Of a DNA stretch of 64,000 nt, positions 11,182-22,915 are shown in pieces (the first letter of the stretch is position 1; each line of letters starts with the position of its first letter). Made by a program: the position numbers and the translations under genes. The DNA is from Pyricularia pennisetigena. Its lineage: Eukaryota; Ascomycota; Sordariomycetes; Magnaporthales; Pyriculariaceae. The stretch lies in the NCBI RefSeq assembly GCF_004337985.1, contig NC_043742.1, forward strand, positions 3,954,176 through 4,018,175. Direction: 5' to 3'. The notes beneath the pieces are model-generated. The model did not search any database. It was not told the origin of the DNA and saw only the letters and a program-made list of their open reading frames with translations.

Positions 11182-13152
11182 CTATTTGGTCTTTCCAGTG
11201 GGAATGTTGAAGAAAACAATTCGTTTACCCTTCTCACCCTCCTCTCCATCCTTCCAGTCACCCAGACCTTTGTCAACCCTGTAGTACCCTCTACGCTCCA
11301 GTTGGACGACATCGTCCTTCTTCAAAGACTCAGCATCGGCTCCACACCAGGCCGGCTCCATAAACTCAGTCACAGGTGTCAGGAACTTTTCGAGGTCGTC
11401 GTCCTCCTCGAGCTTGTCTTTGGTAATGAGATAGTCAAAGTCCCAGAGCTCTGCAGGAATGAGTTTTTGGCCCTGGTTTGACAGCCAAGTAACCTTCTTC
11501 TCCGTCGTCTTCACGTCACCTGCAAGATTGAGCTCCACGGTCATGGTAGGTATCGGTGTGCCAGCGCTGATATCCTTCACAATAGCATTTCCCCATGCCA
11601 TCAGTGTGATTTCCTCGCCCGGCTTCATGAGCGCAACATCCTCCTGCTCAAGGAGGATCTCGTCGGAGAAGGCGACCTGCTTGACACCAACATCCTTGTT
11701 CTTAGGATGTTTGGGCTTCTCAACAGAGTGAGGAGACGCCGGAGCATCTTTACCAGTAATCTTCACCTTTACAGGGCTCTTCTGGCTCAGAGCAGTGTGA
11801 CGTGCTGCTATGGGGTCGATCTCCTTTTTGTTGGCGGCCCAGAACACAGTCCAGTCCATACTGGTAACGTTTCGGCTTGGGCCCTGCTTGATGATGAAGT
11901 CCCGTAGAGCGGCCACAGTCATACCACGACGACGCACACCACGGATGGTAGGCATGCGGGGGTCGTCCCATCCCCAGACGCGACCAGTATCAACGAGCTT
12001 GGCAAGCTTGCGCTTCGACAAGAAGGTCCTGATGAAGTTCATGCGGGCAAAGTCCCACATGTGAACCTGGCGCAGCTTCAGCGTGTCGAGGAACCACTGG
12101 TATTGGGGGTTGCGGTCGGTATACTCAGTGGACCTCAAGGCGTGAGTTACGCCCTCGTAGCTGTCGACTACGGGGCAGGCAAAATCATACATGGGGTACA
12201 TCTTCCAAGTTGTGCCTGTGCGGTGGTGCGGCTCGTCGTTGCAGCGGTAGATAACTGGGTCGCGCAGGGCCTTGTTGGGGTTGTCGACGGATAGCTTGGC
12301 ACGAATGCAGTAACGCTTGCCCTCATCCGAACCCTTCTTCATCTCCTCAAAAACACGAAGGGTCTCGTCGATGGGCATGTCTCTGTGCTTTGAGGCAATT
12401 CCATCCCACCTCTGCTTCTTCATGGTCTCCTGGTCGGTATCGTCCGCATAGGCATTCCCCTCCTTGATGAGTCTTATGCACATCTCATACAGGTACTGAA
12501 AGTAGTCGGACGTGTAGGAAAACTTGTCAGCCTTGATACCCATAAGAGCAAGGTCCTCAATAATAGCATCCTGGTACTCCTCCTTCTCCTTGGAAGGGTT
12601 GGTATCATCCAGACGAAGTCTCAGAGTGCCATTGTAGGCTTGGTGCGCAAAGTAGTCGCTGAGCAACGCTGCCTTGGCGTGACCAATGTGGAGGTAGCCT
12701 CTGCAAAGAATTAATTAGCCATCTGGTTGAGCTGCTGTAATGTGCATCATGATTGTGACCTACGATGGCTCTGGCAGAAACCTAGTAACAACTCCCTTGT
12801 CTGCATCCTGGAGCGCAAGATTGAAGTTGCCACCAGCTCGACTTGCCGCTGCTACCTTGGCCTTTTGTGCGGCTGCTGCCTTCTTAACCTCGCCTTGAAT
12901 TTCCGGGTGGTTCTGCTCTACAAAGACGAACCACCGGGTCAGATTTCCAAGCACACCCCTCCTGATGAAGGCGATGGCAGCACGGTTGGTAGCAAGCGAG
13001 GTCCAGATCTTGGAGTCGATGTCTCCAAGCTGGGTGCCGTTGAGATATGTTCGCAGGGTCAAATGTTTGTCCAAGTTTGTGAGATGGCCCTCAATGGACC
13101 GGAAGTCGCCCGACAGAGCGGGGGCTATGGTCTCGAGCTCCTCAGCCTTCAT
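11182..13152 (-). CDS. GUS1: Glutamyl-tRNA synthetase, cytosolic
   Basis: Exons 13152-12764 and 12700-11182 give 635 aa. The 63-nt intron (GTAGGT...TTTGCAG) splits a serine codon just before the class I signature. Residues 1 to about 125 form the GST-like/appended N-terminal domain used by the eukaryotic enzyme to bind its Arc1-type partner. HIGH is at about 134-137 (GYLHIGHAKAAL), and the second signature appears as FLSKRKL (KMSKS equivalent, about 357-361). The C-terminal beta-barrel anticodon-binding region includes LMAWGNAIV. The enzyme charges cytosolic tRNA-Glu. No mitochondrial presequence is seen. At 635 aa it is somewhat shorter than the yeast enzyme. It is divergent from the uL1m gene. 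Confidence 0.95.
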
Positions 13153-13499
13153 TGTTGCAGTTCATAAAAAGAAAATTTTGACTCCTTGCTGCAACTCTTT
13201 TGTCCCTCTAGTATACAAAAGAGTGACTGACGTCTGCTCTTAAAGATCTTGGTGGGGTTGGTTGACTGGGAAATTCGAGCATGGCGGGGTGTTAGTCAAA
13301 AAACGCGACAAGGGTGTTTGCGCTGATAAGATAAGAGCTGTCTGCTTGATGACTAAGGTGACAAGCATTCGTCGTCCCAAGCTTACCCCTGGTTGCATGA
13401 GCGGACTTTTTCGCGACCAATTGAACGCCTCTCGAACGAAGTTTCGGCGGCGACGTTGGTGAACCAGCGAAGCCACGCATCACCAACAGCAAGTCACTA
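13153..13499. promoter_or_regulatory. Shared divergent promoter of GluRS and uL1m
   Basis: 347 bp separate the two start codons, which point away from each other. Contains GATAAGATAAG near 13325-13335. Co-regulation of the two translation genes is inferred only from the arrangement. Confidence 0.45.
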
Positions 13500-14468
13500 A
13501 TGGCTTCCACACAACAGTGTCTTGCCTCTTTGGCAAGACTAAGCATCAGACCGGCGACGAGGCCATTGGCTACGTCCGTTCCTCGATTCCTCGTGCCCTC
13601 GGTTGCTCAACCGCGGTTTGCCTCGGCGAACAAGGACCCTAAAAAGAAGGAGAAGAAGAAGAAGGAGCTCAAGCAATACAGGGTGCACAGAAAAGACAAG
13701 CTCCTGACTTTCTCCTTGTGTGATGCGATAAGGTAAATGCATATTCTGGTTCTGCACATGAAGAGAAACAACGGACTTGGCTAACCAAAATGATCTATGT
13801 GCAGATACATTCGCGCTTTCGAAGTCGGAGTCCCACCGCCATCGGTCAAGTACGAAATCGCCGTCAAGCTCACTACCAATAAACGTTCCGCCATCGTTCG
13901 AAGCCGTGTCCGTCTCCCCCACTCTGTTCGCTCCGACATTCGCGTGGCCGTCATCTGCAGAGAGGGCAGTCTAGTCGCGACCGAGGCGCGCATTGCCGGT
14001 GCAGTGGCTGTCGGCGAGGAGACACTCTTCCAGCAGATCAAAGATGGCAACATTGACTTCAACAGGCTCATCTGTCACTCTGACTCACTGGGCGCGTTAA
14101 ACAAGGCCAACCTTGGCCGCATTCTTGGTCCCAAGGGCCTGATGCCGAGCGAAAAGACGAAAACTGTCACCAAGGACGTCAAGGGTCTGCTGCGTGACCT
14201 GAGCGGCGCTGAGGATTACAGGGAGAGGGATGGTGTCGTCAGGATGCCCATTGGCCAGCTCACTTTTACGCCGGAGCAGCTGTCCGACAACATCAAGACA
14301 TTCGTGGAGGCTTTGAAGAAGGATATCGCAAAACTGGAATCCCAAGTGGTCAAGAGCATCGATGAGATTGTATTGAGTTCAACGCATGCCCCTGGTTTCA
14401 GTCTCAACGGAGGTTTCAGATCTACGGATGAGAACTTGTCAACGGCTCAGCTTGTCGGGCCAATGTAA
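13500..14468 (+). CDS. MRPL1: Mitochondrial large ribosomal subunit protein uL1m
   Basis: Exons 13500-13732 and 13805-14468 give 298 aa. The 72-nt intron starts GTAAAT and ends GTGCAG; the split codon AG|A gives Arg before YIRAFEVG. The N-terminus (MASTQQCLASLARLSIRPATRPLA) is rich in Ala/Arg/Ser and lacks acidic residues, as in a mitochondrial presequence. It is followed by a Lys-rich stretch. The L1 fold is recognisable from LGRILGPKGLMPSEK, a near-exact match to the L1 signature, and the flanking VGEETLFQQI. It sits at the L1 stalk of the mitoribosome near the E site. Tail-to-tail with COG2, with 164 bp between stop codons. Confidence 0.9.
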
Positions 14469-14632
14469 TCGCATGCTGCTTTCAGCTGTTGTATGATAAA
14501 AGGGCGACTGCGTGTGCAGATTGCGCTCGCTGTCATGTATGTATAGATTTGGGTATCAGAGTTACCATTAGAGGCATAGCTATATTCTTGGTCTGCCTGC
14601 CATCTTCTTGTTTTCTCGTCTGTAGCTCCCTA

Positions 14633-15613
14633 TTAGCGCTTTTTGAAGACAGAAACCGCCTCTGTCTCTGCCCCCAATAGCCGATAAATGGCAAGGTACT
14701 TCAAAATCCTAATCTGACCTCGGGGTCCTGCGCTCTTCGCCTCTTTACTTGCCGTATTCAAGTCTAGTAAGAGCGTGTTTCGGCATCTTTGAATTCTCTC
14801 CTCCATCTGCCTCGCAAAAGGGGTCTCTCTACCAACAATATCTGCCACCTGGTTGACAAGCATGTACTCTCTCGACAGGGCAAGTAATCTCGTTGGACTG
14901 CTCCCAACGAGCGTTTTATCCACTCCGTCATCGTTGTCGTCCATATCGTCCTCTTCATCGTCATCCTCGTCACTAAGGTCGTCAAAAATATCATCCACAG
15001 AGCCCTTGGGCAGACTGTCGACAGCCAGCCTGGCCTCCAGTGCCCCTATCCTCTCATCCAGCTCCAGCATGCGTCGCGCCGTTTCGATGCCATGCCTTAC
15101 GGCACCCAGCTCGTCACAGGCATCAGAAACATCACGTTTCCTCTTTGCAATCTGACTTTTGATGTCATCGACGGCGCGACGGAATCCAAGCAGGGCAACG
15201 CGCACATCCTCAACCCTATCCTCACCGCCCTTGAGCTCGTCGCCCAGGCTAAGGAATGAAGTATAGTTTGCGTTGACGAGCTCGAGCAGCTCCGCCGAGA
15301 TGGTAGCGCTCCGTTCCCTCAGTTCCGAACGTAGATCTTCCAGAGTCTGGTGCCGGTGCGCCGAGGTCGTGTCGATGTCTGACGGGAACAGCGATGACAG
15401 GTAGGCGGCGGCATCGAAGTCGGGTACTAGAAAGTCTTTTCTGGCGAGAGCGGTCGGAAAAGGTAGAGCGCCATCGTCTGAGTCCGAGTCGTTTGATGCC
15501 TGGGAGGAGCCTGAGGATGGGAGCTGGAAACCGGAGTAGGATGTGGTCTGTCTCGGCGAGACGGGCGACCTGGGGAACTGTTGCATCCCAAGACCTACCC
15601 CTCCACTCATCAC
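14633..15613 (-). CDS. COG2: Conserved oligomeric Golgi complex subunit 2
   Basis: Single exon, 326 aa. After a Ser-rich leader comes the COG2 N-terminal block: FPTALARKDFLVPDFDAA followed by YLSS, then a long coiled-coil region (about 85-215) with alternating Leu. An unusual acidic patch of Asp/Glu follows (about 220-245), then a helical C-terminal segment. COG2 belongs to lobe A of the COG tether, which captures retrograde vesicles at the Golgi and keeps glycosylation enzymes in place. Fungal COG2 proteins are commonly this short. Either of two adjacent Met codons may start translation. Confidence 0.85.
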   Translation of the reverse strand: MMSGGVGLGMQQFPRSPVSPRQTTSYSGFQLPSSGSSQASNDSDSDDGALPFPTALARKDFLVPDFDAAAYLSSLFPSDIDTTSAHRHQTLEDLRSELRERSATISAELLELVNANYTSFLSLGDELKGGEDRVEDVRVALLGFRRAVDDIKSQIAKRKRDVSDACDELGAVRHGIETARRMLELDERIGALEARLAVDSLPKGSVDDIFDDLSDEDDDEEDDMDDNDDGVDKTLVGSSPTRLLALSREYMLVNQVADIVGRETPFARQMEERIQRCRNTLLLDLNTASKEAKSAGPRGQIRILKYLAIYRLLGAETEAVSVFKKR

Positions 15614-16486
15614 TCTGGAGGATTAGTTGCAAATGCTGGAAATGCTGGGCGTGGCTAGACGGATGAGCTATCTGAAGCTATGCATGTGCAAGTTCGCGCT
15701 CATTAAGTCGTGCTGCGGAAAATAAATCGGATCAATGCGTTCCTAAGATATCTAGGTATGTATGTCCTGGAGCTATCGTATTACCATTTAGAATCACAGG
15801 AAATCCGTACAGTGTCTTTGACAGTGCGTATATGATTCTCCAGGCAAGAAACTAGGTATGTACCTACCCTGTATGCTGGCCACCGTCCATTTCCAAGCGT
15901 ATTAGGTTCTCATGAAGACCTCATCCATAAATAACACATAGGGCTTAATTGTGCAATGCTTGTGATATCACCAAATGGCACTATCTACCAGTATTGGATC
16001 CGGGCTATGACCTGGTATGTACGTATTCATGGCTCTTGAGTCGACCCTCCCCGCTTTCATAATCGGTTCTTTAGATTCATACTTAGCTCAAAAGCTATTG
16101 ATATCATTGTGCATTAAACGTGCATGTATTTGTGCAGACATAAAGTTCGATATCCGCCCAAGAATTGACCAATATTTGTGCGTACATGGTGTCGTTAGTA
16201 TGGATGCAAATTTCCCAACAATCTCCCGCGACTGCCTTTGTCCCCCTCACTGAGTACATTTTTGAGCTTACCATTTTCTTGCCGGAGACTGTCTCTATTC
16301 TGCTTGGCAATAAAAACGCCAAAACTAAGTCGGGGCCGGGAGCATCAGAAACTGGTTCATCTCCGATATCGCAGTATACCTACCAAACTTATACACACAG
16401 TGGCTCGGCTTATAGTTCGGTGAAGGCCTTGCCATCGCTCGCAGATCCTTTCACCTCCGAGTATGTTATTGCACCGGGTTGATCGG

Positions 16487-16496
16487 ATCTGATAAG
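16487..16496 (+). promoter_or_regulatory. SreA/Urbs1-type GATA element
   Basis: ATCTGATAAG matches the extended ATCWGATAA consensus of iron-sensing fungal GATA repressors. It lies 931 bp before the hapX ATG. Confidence 0.55.
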
Positions 16497-16850
16497 TCAC
16501 CGGGTCTGCTCAAGTTTGCATGCCTCCTGGGTCCTTCCCGCCCGAATGAGCATGAGGTGGCGCCATGTACATTAGGCGCTAAACCAAATTGGGTCGACGG
16601 TGCACAATAATCTTATCAATCGAATCAGTTGTGGGTCTGGCTTGTCAGGTCTCAAGATCATCGTGACCTAATTACCTAGCGTACCGAATGATCCGTTGGC
16701 CCGTTCAAGATGTAAGGGTTTTCATCAAGGGGTTCAATGCAGCTCGCAAAATTAGAGAAATGCCTTTCTTTTGGGCACAGCCTTGGGGTTTGATTCACTT
16801 GCGATGATGATCTTTGATGAAAAGGTCGAGCCCCTTATACAAATAAGTCC

Positions 16851-16860
16851 ATCTGATAAG
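16851..16860 (+). promoter_or_regulatory. SreA/Urbs1-type GATA element
   Basis: A second perfect ATCTGATAAG in the same orientation, 567 bp before the hapX ATG. Two extended sites within 1 kb are unlikely by chance alone and fit known SreA repression of hapX. Confidence 0.6.
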
Positions 16861-17417
16861 AAAGAGTCTTTGACTGCATTGATGAACAACAACCATAAAA
16901 ATTCCAATCCTCCACAAGAAACCAGACAATCAAGGTTTTAGGGCTAATGAACAGAGTCCACTGTGGAAAGCGAAAATTCTCAGAAACCCCCCAGTCAATG
17001 CAACTTGATCCTCTGCTCCGAAGTAGGACCTGCTTGTCATGACACAGCTTACAGTCACTGGTCCGGATGTAATTTCTGTAGCTATTCTAAATAACATGTG
17101 AAGAAGAGTCTTGCCCCCTCTCATCCAAGTGTTTCCTTTCACTTTCTGTAGGAAAGGAGGTGGTACGTGAATGCCATTCAGGCCCAAGCTGTTGAAGATT
17201 CGAATGAAAGCCATTGTCCCGGGCTTTGCCGATCGCCCCATACATCATCGACTAAGAAAGGTGAGCACGTTTATACTAGCGGCAAAATATCGGGTACCTA
17301 ACATCGTCTATGAGCACAGTCATAGTGACTGACGGCAAGAAAAACCTTTCTACGCTGTTGAACTTGATTATTTGCCTTCCCAAGAAAAAAGAATAATAAT
17401 TTAAATTTTCGACACCG

Positions 17418-19334
17418 ATGACGGGCTCCCGAAAAAGCAGCTCGGCGCAATCGCGCTTGGCTATCGGCTCACAAAACTCAGACTTGGCGCCGAGCCCCAC
17501 TTCGACAACGCCCATGGCCCCTCATGTTCAGGCAGTTTCCACTACATCAAAACCTTGCTCCGAACCTCGACACACTGTCTCTCCCACATTTCCTTCCTCT
17601 CGTCCAACTATCCATCGTCTACAGCGGTCTCAGGCAATCGCTCTGGACGTGGACAATCCCAAACGAGCAACAGACGACAAACTGACCATGGCGTCGGTGG
17701 TGTCGCCAGCAGCATCACTCGCCCCAGCAGGGCCACCAAAGTCAGTCACGAGTAAGGAATGGGTTGTTCCACCTAGGCCGAAGCCTGGCCGCAAACCTGC
17801 CACAGACACGCCACCTACCAAGCGCAAGGCTCAAAATCGTGCTGCGCAGCGGGCTTTCCGCGAAAGGAGAGCTGCGAGGGTTGGCGAATTAGAGGAACAG
17901 CTAGAGGAGCAGACTGAAGAGCATCAACGTGAGCAGCAGTTATTGAAGGACCGCATCCACTCGCTCGAGCTCGAGGCACAGACACTCAAAACAAGATGTC
18001 AGGTGCTCGAAAATATGCTCGAGAGAGAGCGGTTTGAGCGCAGGAAATGGAGCGAGGATAGCTCGCGAGGTTCAATTTCCCGACGTGGGAGTGTCACACT
18101 TTTGCCGGCACATAATCCCTCACTCACGGGCCCTCTGTTTCCCAGCGCCGGAGCCAGTCAGTATCACGGCCGAAATTATGAGGAACAAGGACACCATTTG
18201 GCGACCTCACCAGCGGGTGGGCCGAGGAACCAAAACCACTCGTTCTCCATCTCTCAAATTATCTCGCCGCCAGAAGATGTTGTGTCCATCGCGCCGGCAT
18301 CACTGTCATGCGGCTCATGCGGGCCCACAGGATCATGTGCATGTGCAGAAGAGGTTCTTGCTGCTTCTGTAGGATGCGGCAACTGCTCACTGGGCACAAA
18401 GTGCGAGTGCCTTGAGGCAACTGTAGAGATGGCTATGGGATCTTCGGATCTCAAAAGGCCTCATCGCCCAGGCTCGCCATCATCCACTGGCCCGGAGCCA
18501 GAGGAGAAGCGTCAGCGGTCTGACACAGTGACGGAGACCGACTTCACTTCCTACTTTACTAGCAAAAAGGCCAACACCGAGCGCAATCCAGCGCCGCGTT
18601 CCTTCCTCCCTCCATCAGTTCAACCCATCCCGCCGAGGGACTCTTGTGGCTTTTGTACCGAGGGAACCTACTGTGTCTGTGCTGATGCGATGAACCCCAT
18701 CGTATCAACCACACCAAACCTCACCGCTCCCATTCCTCCATCCAACTCAACACGACAGATCCAGACGCCGCCGCCATCCGAGACAGACGTGATGCCGCCG
18801 CCTATGGAAGTGACTGCAACTGGTGCTATCAAGCTTCCCAGCTTCGAGTCCATCCGCTACGCCAAAGCGGCGGCGGCAAAGAAATCATCATCATCGCCAT
18901 CGTCATGCGGACCTGGGGGTCCAGGAACCTGTGCGCAGTGTATCGCTGACCCCAAGTCTGGCTTGTTCTGCCGCTCTTTGGCCGCAAGCTTGGAAAAAAG
19001 TGGCCAGTCGTCTTCGGGTGGATGCTGCGGCGGTGGTGGACCCGGCGGCTGCTGCAAGCAACAGCCGGCGAAGACCAGCAGGCCAGATGGCGACCGCATT
19101 GGATTGAGCCTCTCATGTGCTGACACGTACAAGACGCTTTCTAGCCACAAGGCTTTCGGTCGGGCAACCGATGATCTCGCTACATGGCTCCCTCTGTTGA
19201 AAGCTGCACCAAAACCGCAACCCATGGAGCCGGGGAACAGCACTACAGCGCCGAGACCTGCCATGGATGTTGAGGCCGCTAGCATTATGAGCGTACTTAA
19301 AGGGTTCGATGTCAGGTTTGGATCTGGCAATTGA
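17418..19334 (+). CDS. hapX: HapX, iron-responsive bZIP regulator of the CCAAT-binding complex
   Basis: Intronless, 638 aa. In order: a Ser/Pro-rich N-terminus; the Hap4-like CBC-binding motif KEWVVPPRPKPGRKP (about 113-127); a bZIP basic region KRKAQNRAAQRAFRERR (about 135-151); a coiled coil to about 205; then four cysteine-rich regions. These start at about C298 (CGSCGPTGSCAC), C320 (CGNCSLGTKCEC), C410 (CGFCTEGTYCVC) and C505 (CAQCIADPKSGLFC). An extra CC...CC cluster lies at about 536-546. In Aspergillus and other fungi HapX represses iron-consuming genes and activates siderophore genes during iron starvation. Under iron excess its Cys regions sense [2Fe-2S]. Upstream GATA elements suggest the usual SreA-HapX loop. 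The exact start is uncertain; downstream Met codons exist before the CBC motif. Confidence 0.93.
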   Translation: MTGSRKSSSAQSRLAIGSQNSDLAPSPTSTTPMAPHVQAVSTTSKPCSEPRHTVSPTFPSSRPTIHRLQRSQAIALDVDNPKRATDDKLTMASVVSPAASLAPAGPPKSVTSKEWVVPPRPKPGRKPATDTPPTKRKAQNRAAQRAFRERRAARVGELEEQLEEQTEEHQREQQLLKDRIHSLELEAQTLKTRCQVLENMLERERFERRKWSEDSSRGSISRRGSVTLLPAHNPSLTGPLFPSAGASQYHGRNYEEQGHHLATSPAGGPRNQNHSFSISQIISPPEDVVSIAPASLSCGSCGPTGSCACAEEVLAASVGCGNCSLGTKCECLEATVEMAMGSSDLKRPHRPGSPSSTGPEPEEKRQRSDTVTETDFTSYFTSKKANTERNPAPRSFLPPSVQPIPPRDSCGFCTEGTYCVCADAMNPIVSTTPNLTAPIPPSNSTRQIQTPPPSETDVMPPPMEVTATGAIKLPSFESIRYAKAAAAKKSSSSPSSCGPGGPGTCAQCIADPKSGLFCRSLAASLEKSGQSSSGGCCGGGGPGGCCKQQPAKTSRPDGDRIGLSLSCADTYKTLSSHKAFGRATDDLATWLPLLKAAPKPQPMEPGNSTTAPRPAMDVEAASIMSVLKGFDVRFGSGN

Positions 19335-22300
19335 AGTCTGTCCGGGGCTTGACGCCTGAACAGCGAAGCCCTTAACAAAAACCAAAGAAAAAGTGAAAAA
19401 GAAAACAACCCTCCTACGGAGTTGTTTCCTATGGAGCTCACAGAATGAATAGGCCGACAAAATGGTTGTGTGGCCCATCGCGGCGACCTGCAGCAATTTT
19501 TACATAGGCCCTCAGCCATCGGTTGAGTAAAACAGCGACTTGGGCGGATCGCTTGATCGGAAGCAACCAGTCAAAGGTCCTGAAGCCGCCAATGTGGCGG
19601 GCGCGAAGGCCAATATCTGCAGCTTTGGCTGCGCACGCCTCAGCGTCATGGAAGGCGAATGAATATGGAATAAATGTGTGTTTAAGTTGTTTCTTTACAT
19701 TGGGACTTCAGAACATGGTTAGGTGCTTCACGTTCAACAAACCAATAAAGGTAGTGTTGCTATAAATAGTTACTGCATTTGGGGAGGATTGGTCGCACGC
19801 ATAGAGGTATAGAGCATATTTTGGAAGAAGTGCATTGCTGCGGCTCAGCTGCTGGTCATGAGAGGCGTGTGGTGTTTGGCAGTACTATAATTGATAGTAC
19901 GGAAGAAACAAAAGGAGGATTGGTTGAATGATGAACCGTATTTCCCTTGCAGATGTGCATCGTGTATTATGTTGCTTGCATTTGATTTTAATATATTTGT
20001 CCACGTTCCACAGGTCGAGGCCTGGGTTGCAAAGACTCCAACCCCTTTGACCGCGTTATTGGCCATTATTGCGTAGATACTACAGCACTCAAGCATGATG
20101 CGTTGTCAGTCAACCACGGAATGCGTAAAAGTGCCTCATGCCAGGGGTCTGGGCCTATCATATGTGCGACAAACAGAACCGAACACAGCGACCATAACAC
20201 AGCAGGTCTCGAAGCCGGATTACCTAGCTACCTTACCCAGGCACAAAAAAAAAAAAACCAAAAAAAAAACCAGGTAGCTTCGTTGTCCTGTTGAACTGCA
20301 GATCAAAATTGCTTTCTTCGCAGTTTGTACGACACAGTCCTTCCCTGCCGAATCGGTCGAGGTGCGGCGGAAGAAACTCGAGGTCCCTCTCAGCTGTCCC
20401 TCCATGAGGGACTGGCGGGGACCACGCACCTCGTCCAGGGGGTGGTGGCTGCCGGGCTGCCCACAAAGGATATTGGAACGATATTCTATCTTTTAAGAGG
20501 GACCTTAGGGAGAGAAAAAAAAAAAGTCGGGATTTGGACAGACCGCCCAATCTGGTGGCGGTGAAGGGCATCGTGCAGCACCTCATCAATTGCCCGCAAT
20601 CAAGGGTCGGCCTCCGACTCTGCCCTGGCACAACGTTGCAATTGCTACATACCAATGCTTTTCAGCGGTCGGAATCTCGGGAGGGATCAAGGATTGCTGA
20701 ATCTTAGATGGACTTGCCGTCCGAGGGGGTTCTTCTTTGCTATCGCGTCGCTCTCACCACACCCACCTCCATAACGGAGCGGGAGCGTGACCGGTGTGTT
20801 GTTTTTCTGCATGTACGGCACCGGGATGTCACACGACGATTGCAAAAACCACTTCCGACCTCGGTTTGAGGGCAGTACTAGTCAACCCCTCAGATTTGGA
20901 AAAAATACAAAGAGAGATGGGGAGAGTGAGAGACAAAGAAAAGGAAAATAAATAAATAAATAGACCTAAAGTGACAATCAATGAGACGAGAGTTCATAGA
21001 CGCTGTTCGACGAATAATTGTCGCGCTGCCAGCCAAGACTAAGCCTCCCTACCTCTTTACCTACATATTTATCTTCAGGGCGAAGCATCTCATTCGATCC
21101 CATCATATGTGGGAATAAGGCCTTGGAATGGCTTGCAGGGAATGACGCGCCCGTTTGGGGTTTGCCATAGGGTGCAAGAATGATTTGTGGTTACGTGAGG
21201 CGAAGGGGAGTGGAGGCGAGGGTCCCGCGTTGCGTTGGCAACTGGAGTAGCGTGGACGAAGCGCATTGGTCTGTCAAGAGAACATGGGCGAGGGAGAAGG
21301 AGGGCAGGTGAGCGGGTGATGAGGGGGCGGAAAGGGGGGAATGCAAATGCAAGCCAGCTCATACAGGTGGCGACCATCGTGGGCTTGACCTCGTTGTTGT
21401 GCCCTCACAGGATATGAACAGTTTTGGGCTTCTTATTTTTCTGCTTTTTCATTTCATACCCATTTGTTTGTTTATGTGCAGTGATGTGTCTGGGATGTGG
21501 TAATGGATACCCCAAATTGACTAACGTTGAGCTGGCTGGCTGCGGGCCTAGTTAAAATCATAATATTGCAAAATACCAAATTGAGATGGTATTGTAGGTG
21601 ATGCGTTGTCCCCAGCTTCTCTGACAGATTCTGGCCATGATCATGTCGGCCCAGGGGCAGGCCCTCAAGCACACAGTGGACGATGGATTTCAGACATTGA
21701 CAGCACAAAAAAAGCCGGGTTTGCCTTTCGAAAGGCGGTTGGAGAGAGGCAGTGGAGTACAGCACCACGAGGTGTCTGCATACCGGTTGGGTACCTTAGC
21801 TGCTGTAGGTGCCTATTAAAGGTACATTAGGCCTGGTAAAAAAGCAAGATAAGGTTGGCTCGCCTTTCGTTCCCATTCCCCTCGGCGTGGCAGTTGTACA
21901 GTGGCTCCCGCCCGCCTTGCCGGAAGGACAGGGCACCTCGTGCTGGTGGGACCCGTACTGGAGCAGCAACCAGCTTGGCATTTGGCCTTGGGAATGCCCC
22001 AGCAGCGGCAGGAGCCCATTTCGGGCCTCGACAGGGATCAGTCAAGTCTTGGGCCTTGCCGCCAACCCCACGAAAGTGCAGATGCTCTTCTTGAACAAGC
22101 ATTTGAATTGAATGTTCACCGATTCCTTCATCCACTTATTATTACCTTGCAAAGCTCCAAGTCTAATCTGGAGCTCACCTGGACTCGACCTTTCCTTGTG
22201 CATATTGTGCGTTTGATATCCAATTTTGGATAGATTCTCGGGCCCTAACTATACGGCATGCCTCTTTCGTACCATTTGGTTACCCGGGCTTGTCAGCGCG

Positions 22301-22915
22301 ACTTTTTGGTCTAATGTTGTATTAGACCAAACCCGACTCTACGCGACACTCTTAGGTGACCATCGACCTGACTTTCCGGATTTCCCACCCGACGCCTACC
22401 TAGACTGTTGCTACCTTGTAACCAACCCTGCGTCGATCTCAACTGTGCGCCCTTCCTGGAGATTCAGCGACGTGCTTGCGACAGTATTTGACTTCAAAGA
22501 GGTACTTACCTTCTCGAGGTACCCTTACGTACCTGCACACCTCCGTTGCGTAACTGTTCGGAGCTACTCAACATTCCTCGTTCTCGTATCCCCGACCTGC
22601 TTGTGTATCTAAGCAAACAGAAACACGAAACACGAAACGATTGTTCCTTCCTCGCACGCAGAGCAGTATCCACACCTTCAAGGTTAGCCGTCGAGTCGAG
22701 GCTGCCCAAACAAGTCCCTTCCTCGGGCTACACCAGCACGGGCGTGACGGCGCTGGTCGAGCCTGAGCCCGCCCGATGGTATTATTATTATTATGATTGC
22801 TATGCAGCGATCTTTTTCGTCGCCCACATGCACCCAACCTGATCCTCGTAAGCTACTCTGCATCGTTAGCATGCAACACGGACAGGATTAACAAGAAGAT
22901 TTATTCTCCTACATC
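19335..22915. other. Gene-poor stretch, 3.6 kb
   Basis: Only overlapping short frames on both strands, none with a domain or consistent splice pattern. Simple sequences include A-rich runs at about 20245-20271 and 20515-20525, an AAAT repeat near 20948 and a TTA/TAT repeat near 22780-22795. The last few hundred bases are C/T-rich and probably hold the promoter and 5' UTR of the next gene. Confidence 0.5.

Larger units (their letters stand above)
15614..17417. other. Intergenic, includes the hapX upstream region
   Basis: 1.8 kb without convincing coding frames. Its clearest content is two identical ATCTGATAAG elements (16487 and 16851) on the hapX side. Several TAGGTA-type motifs occur near 15750-15870. 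Confidence 0.6.

Noticed and set aside
19335..22915. Searched for a transposon or long non-coding RNA in the 3.6-kb spacer
   Set aside because: No terminal inverted repeats, LTRs or transposase motifs could be found by eye; RNA genes cannot be judged without expression data.
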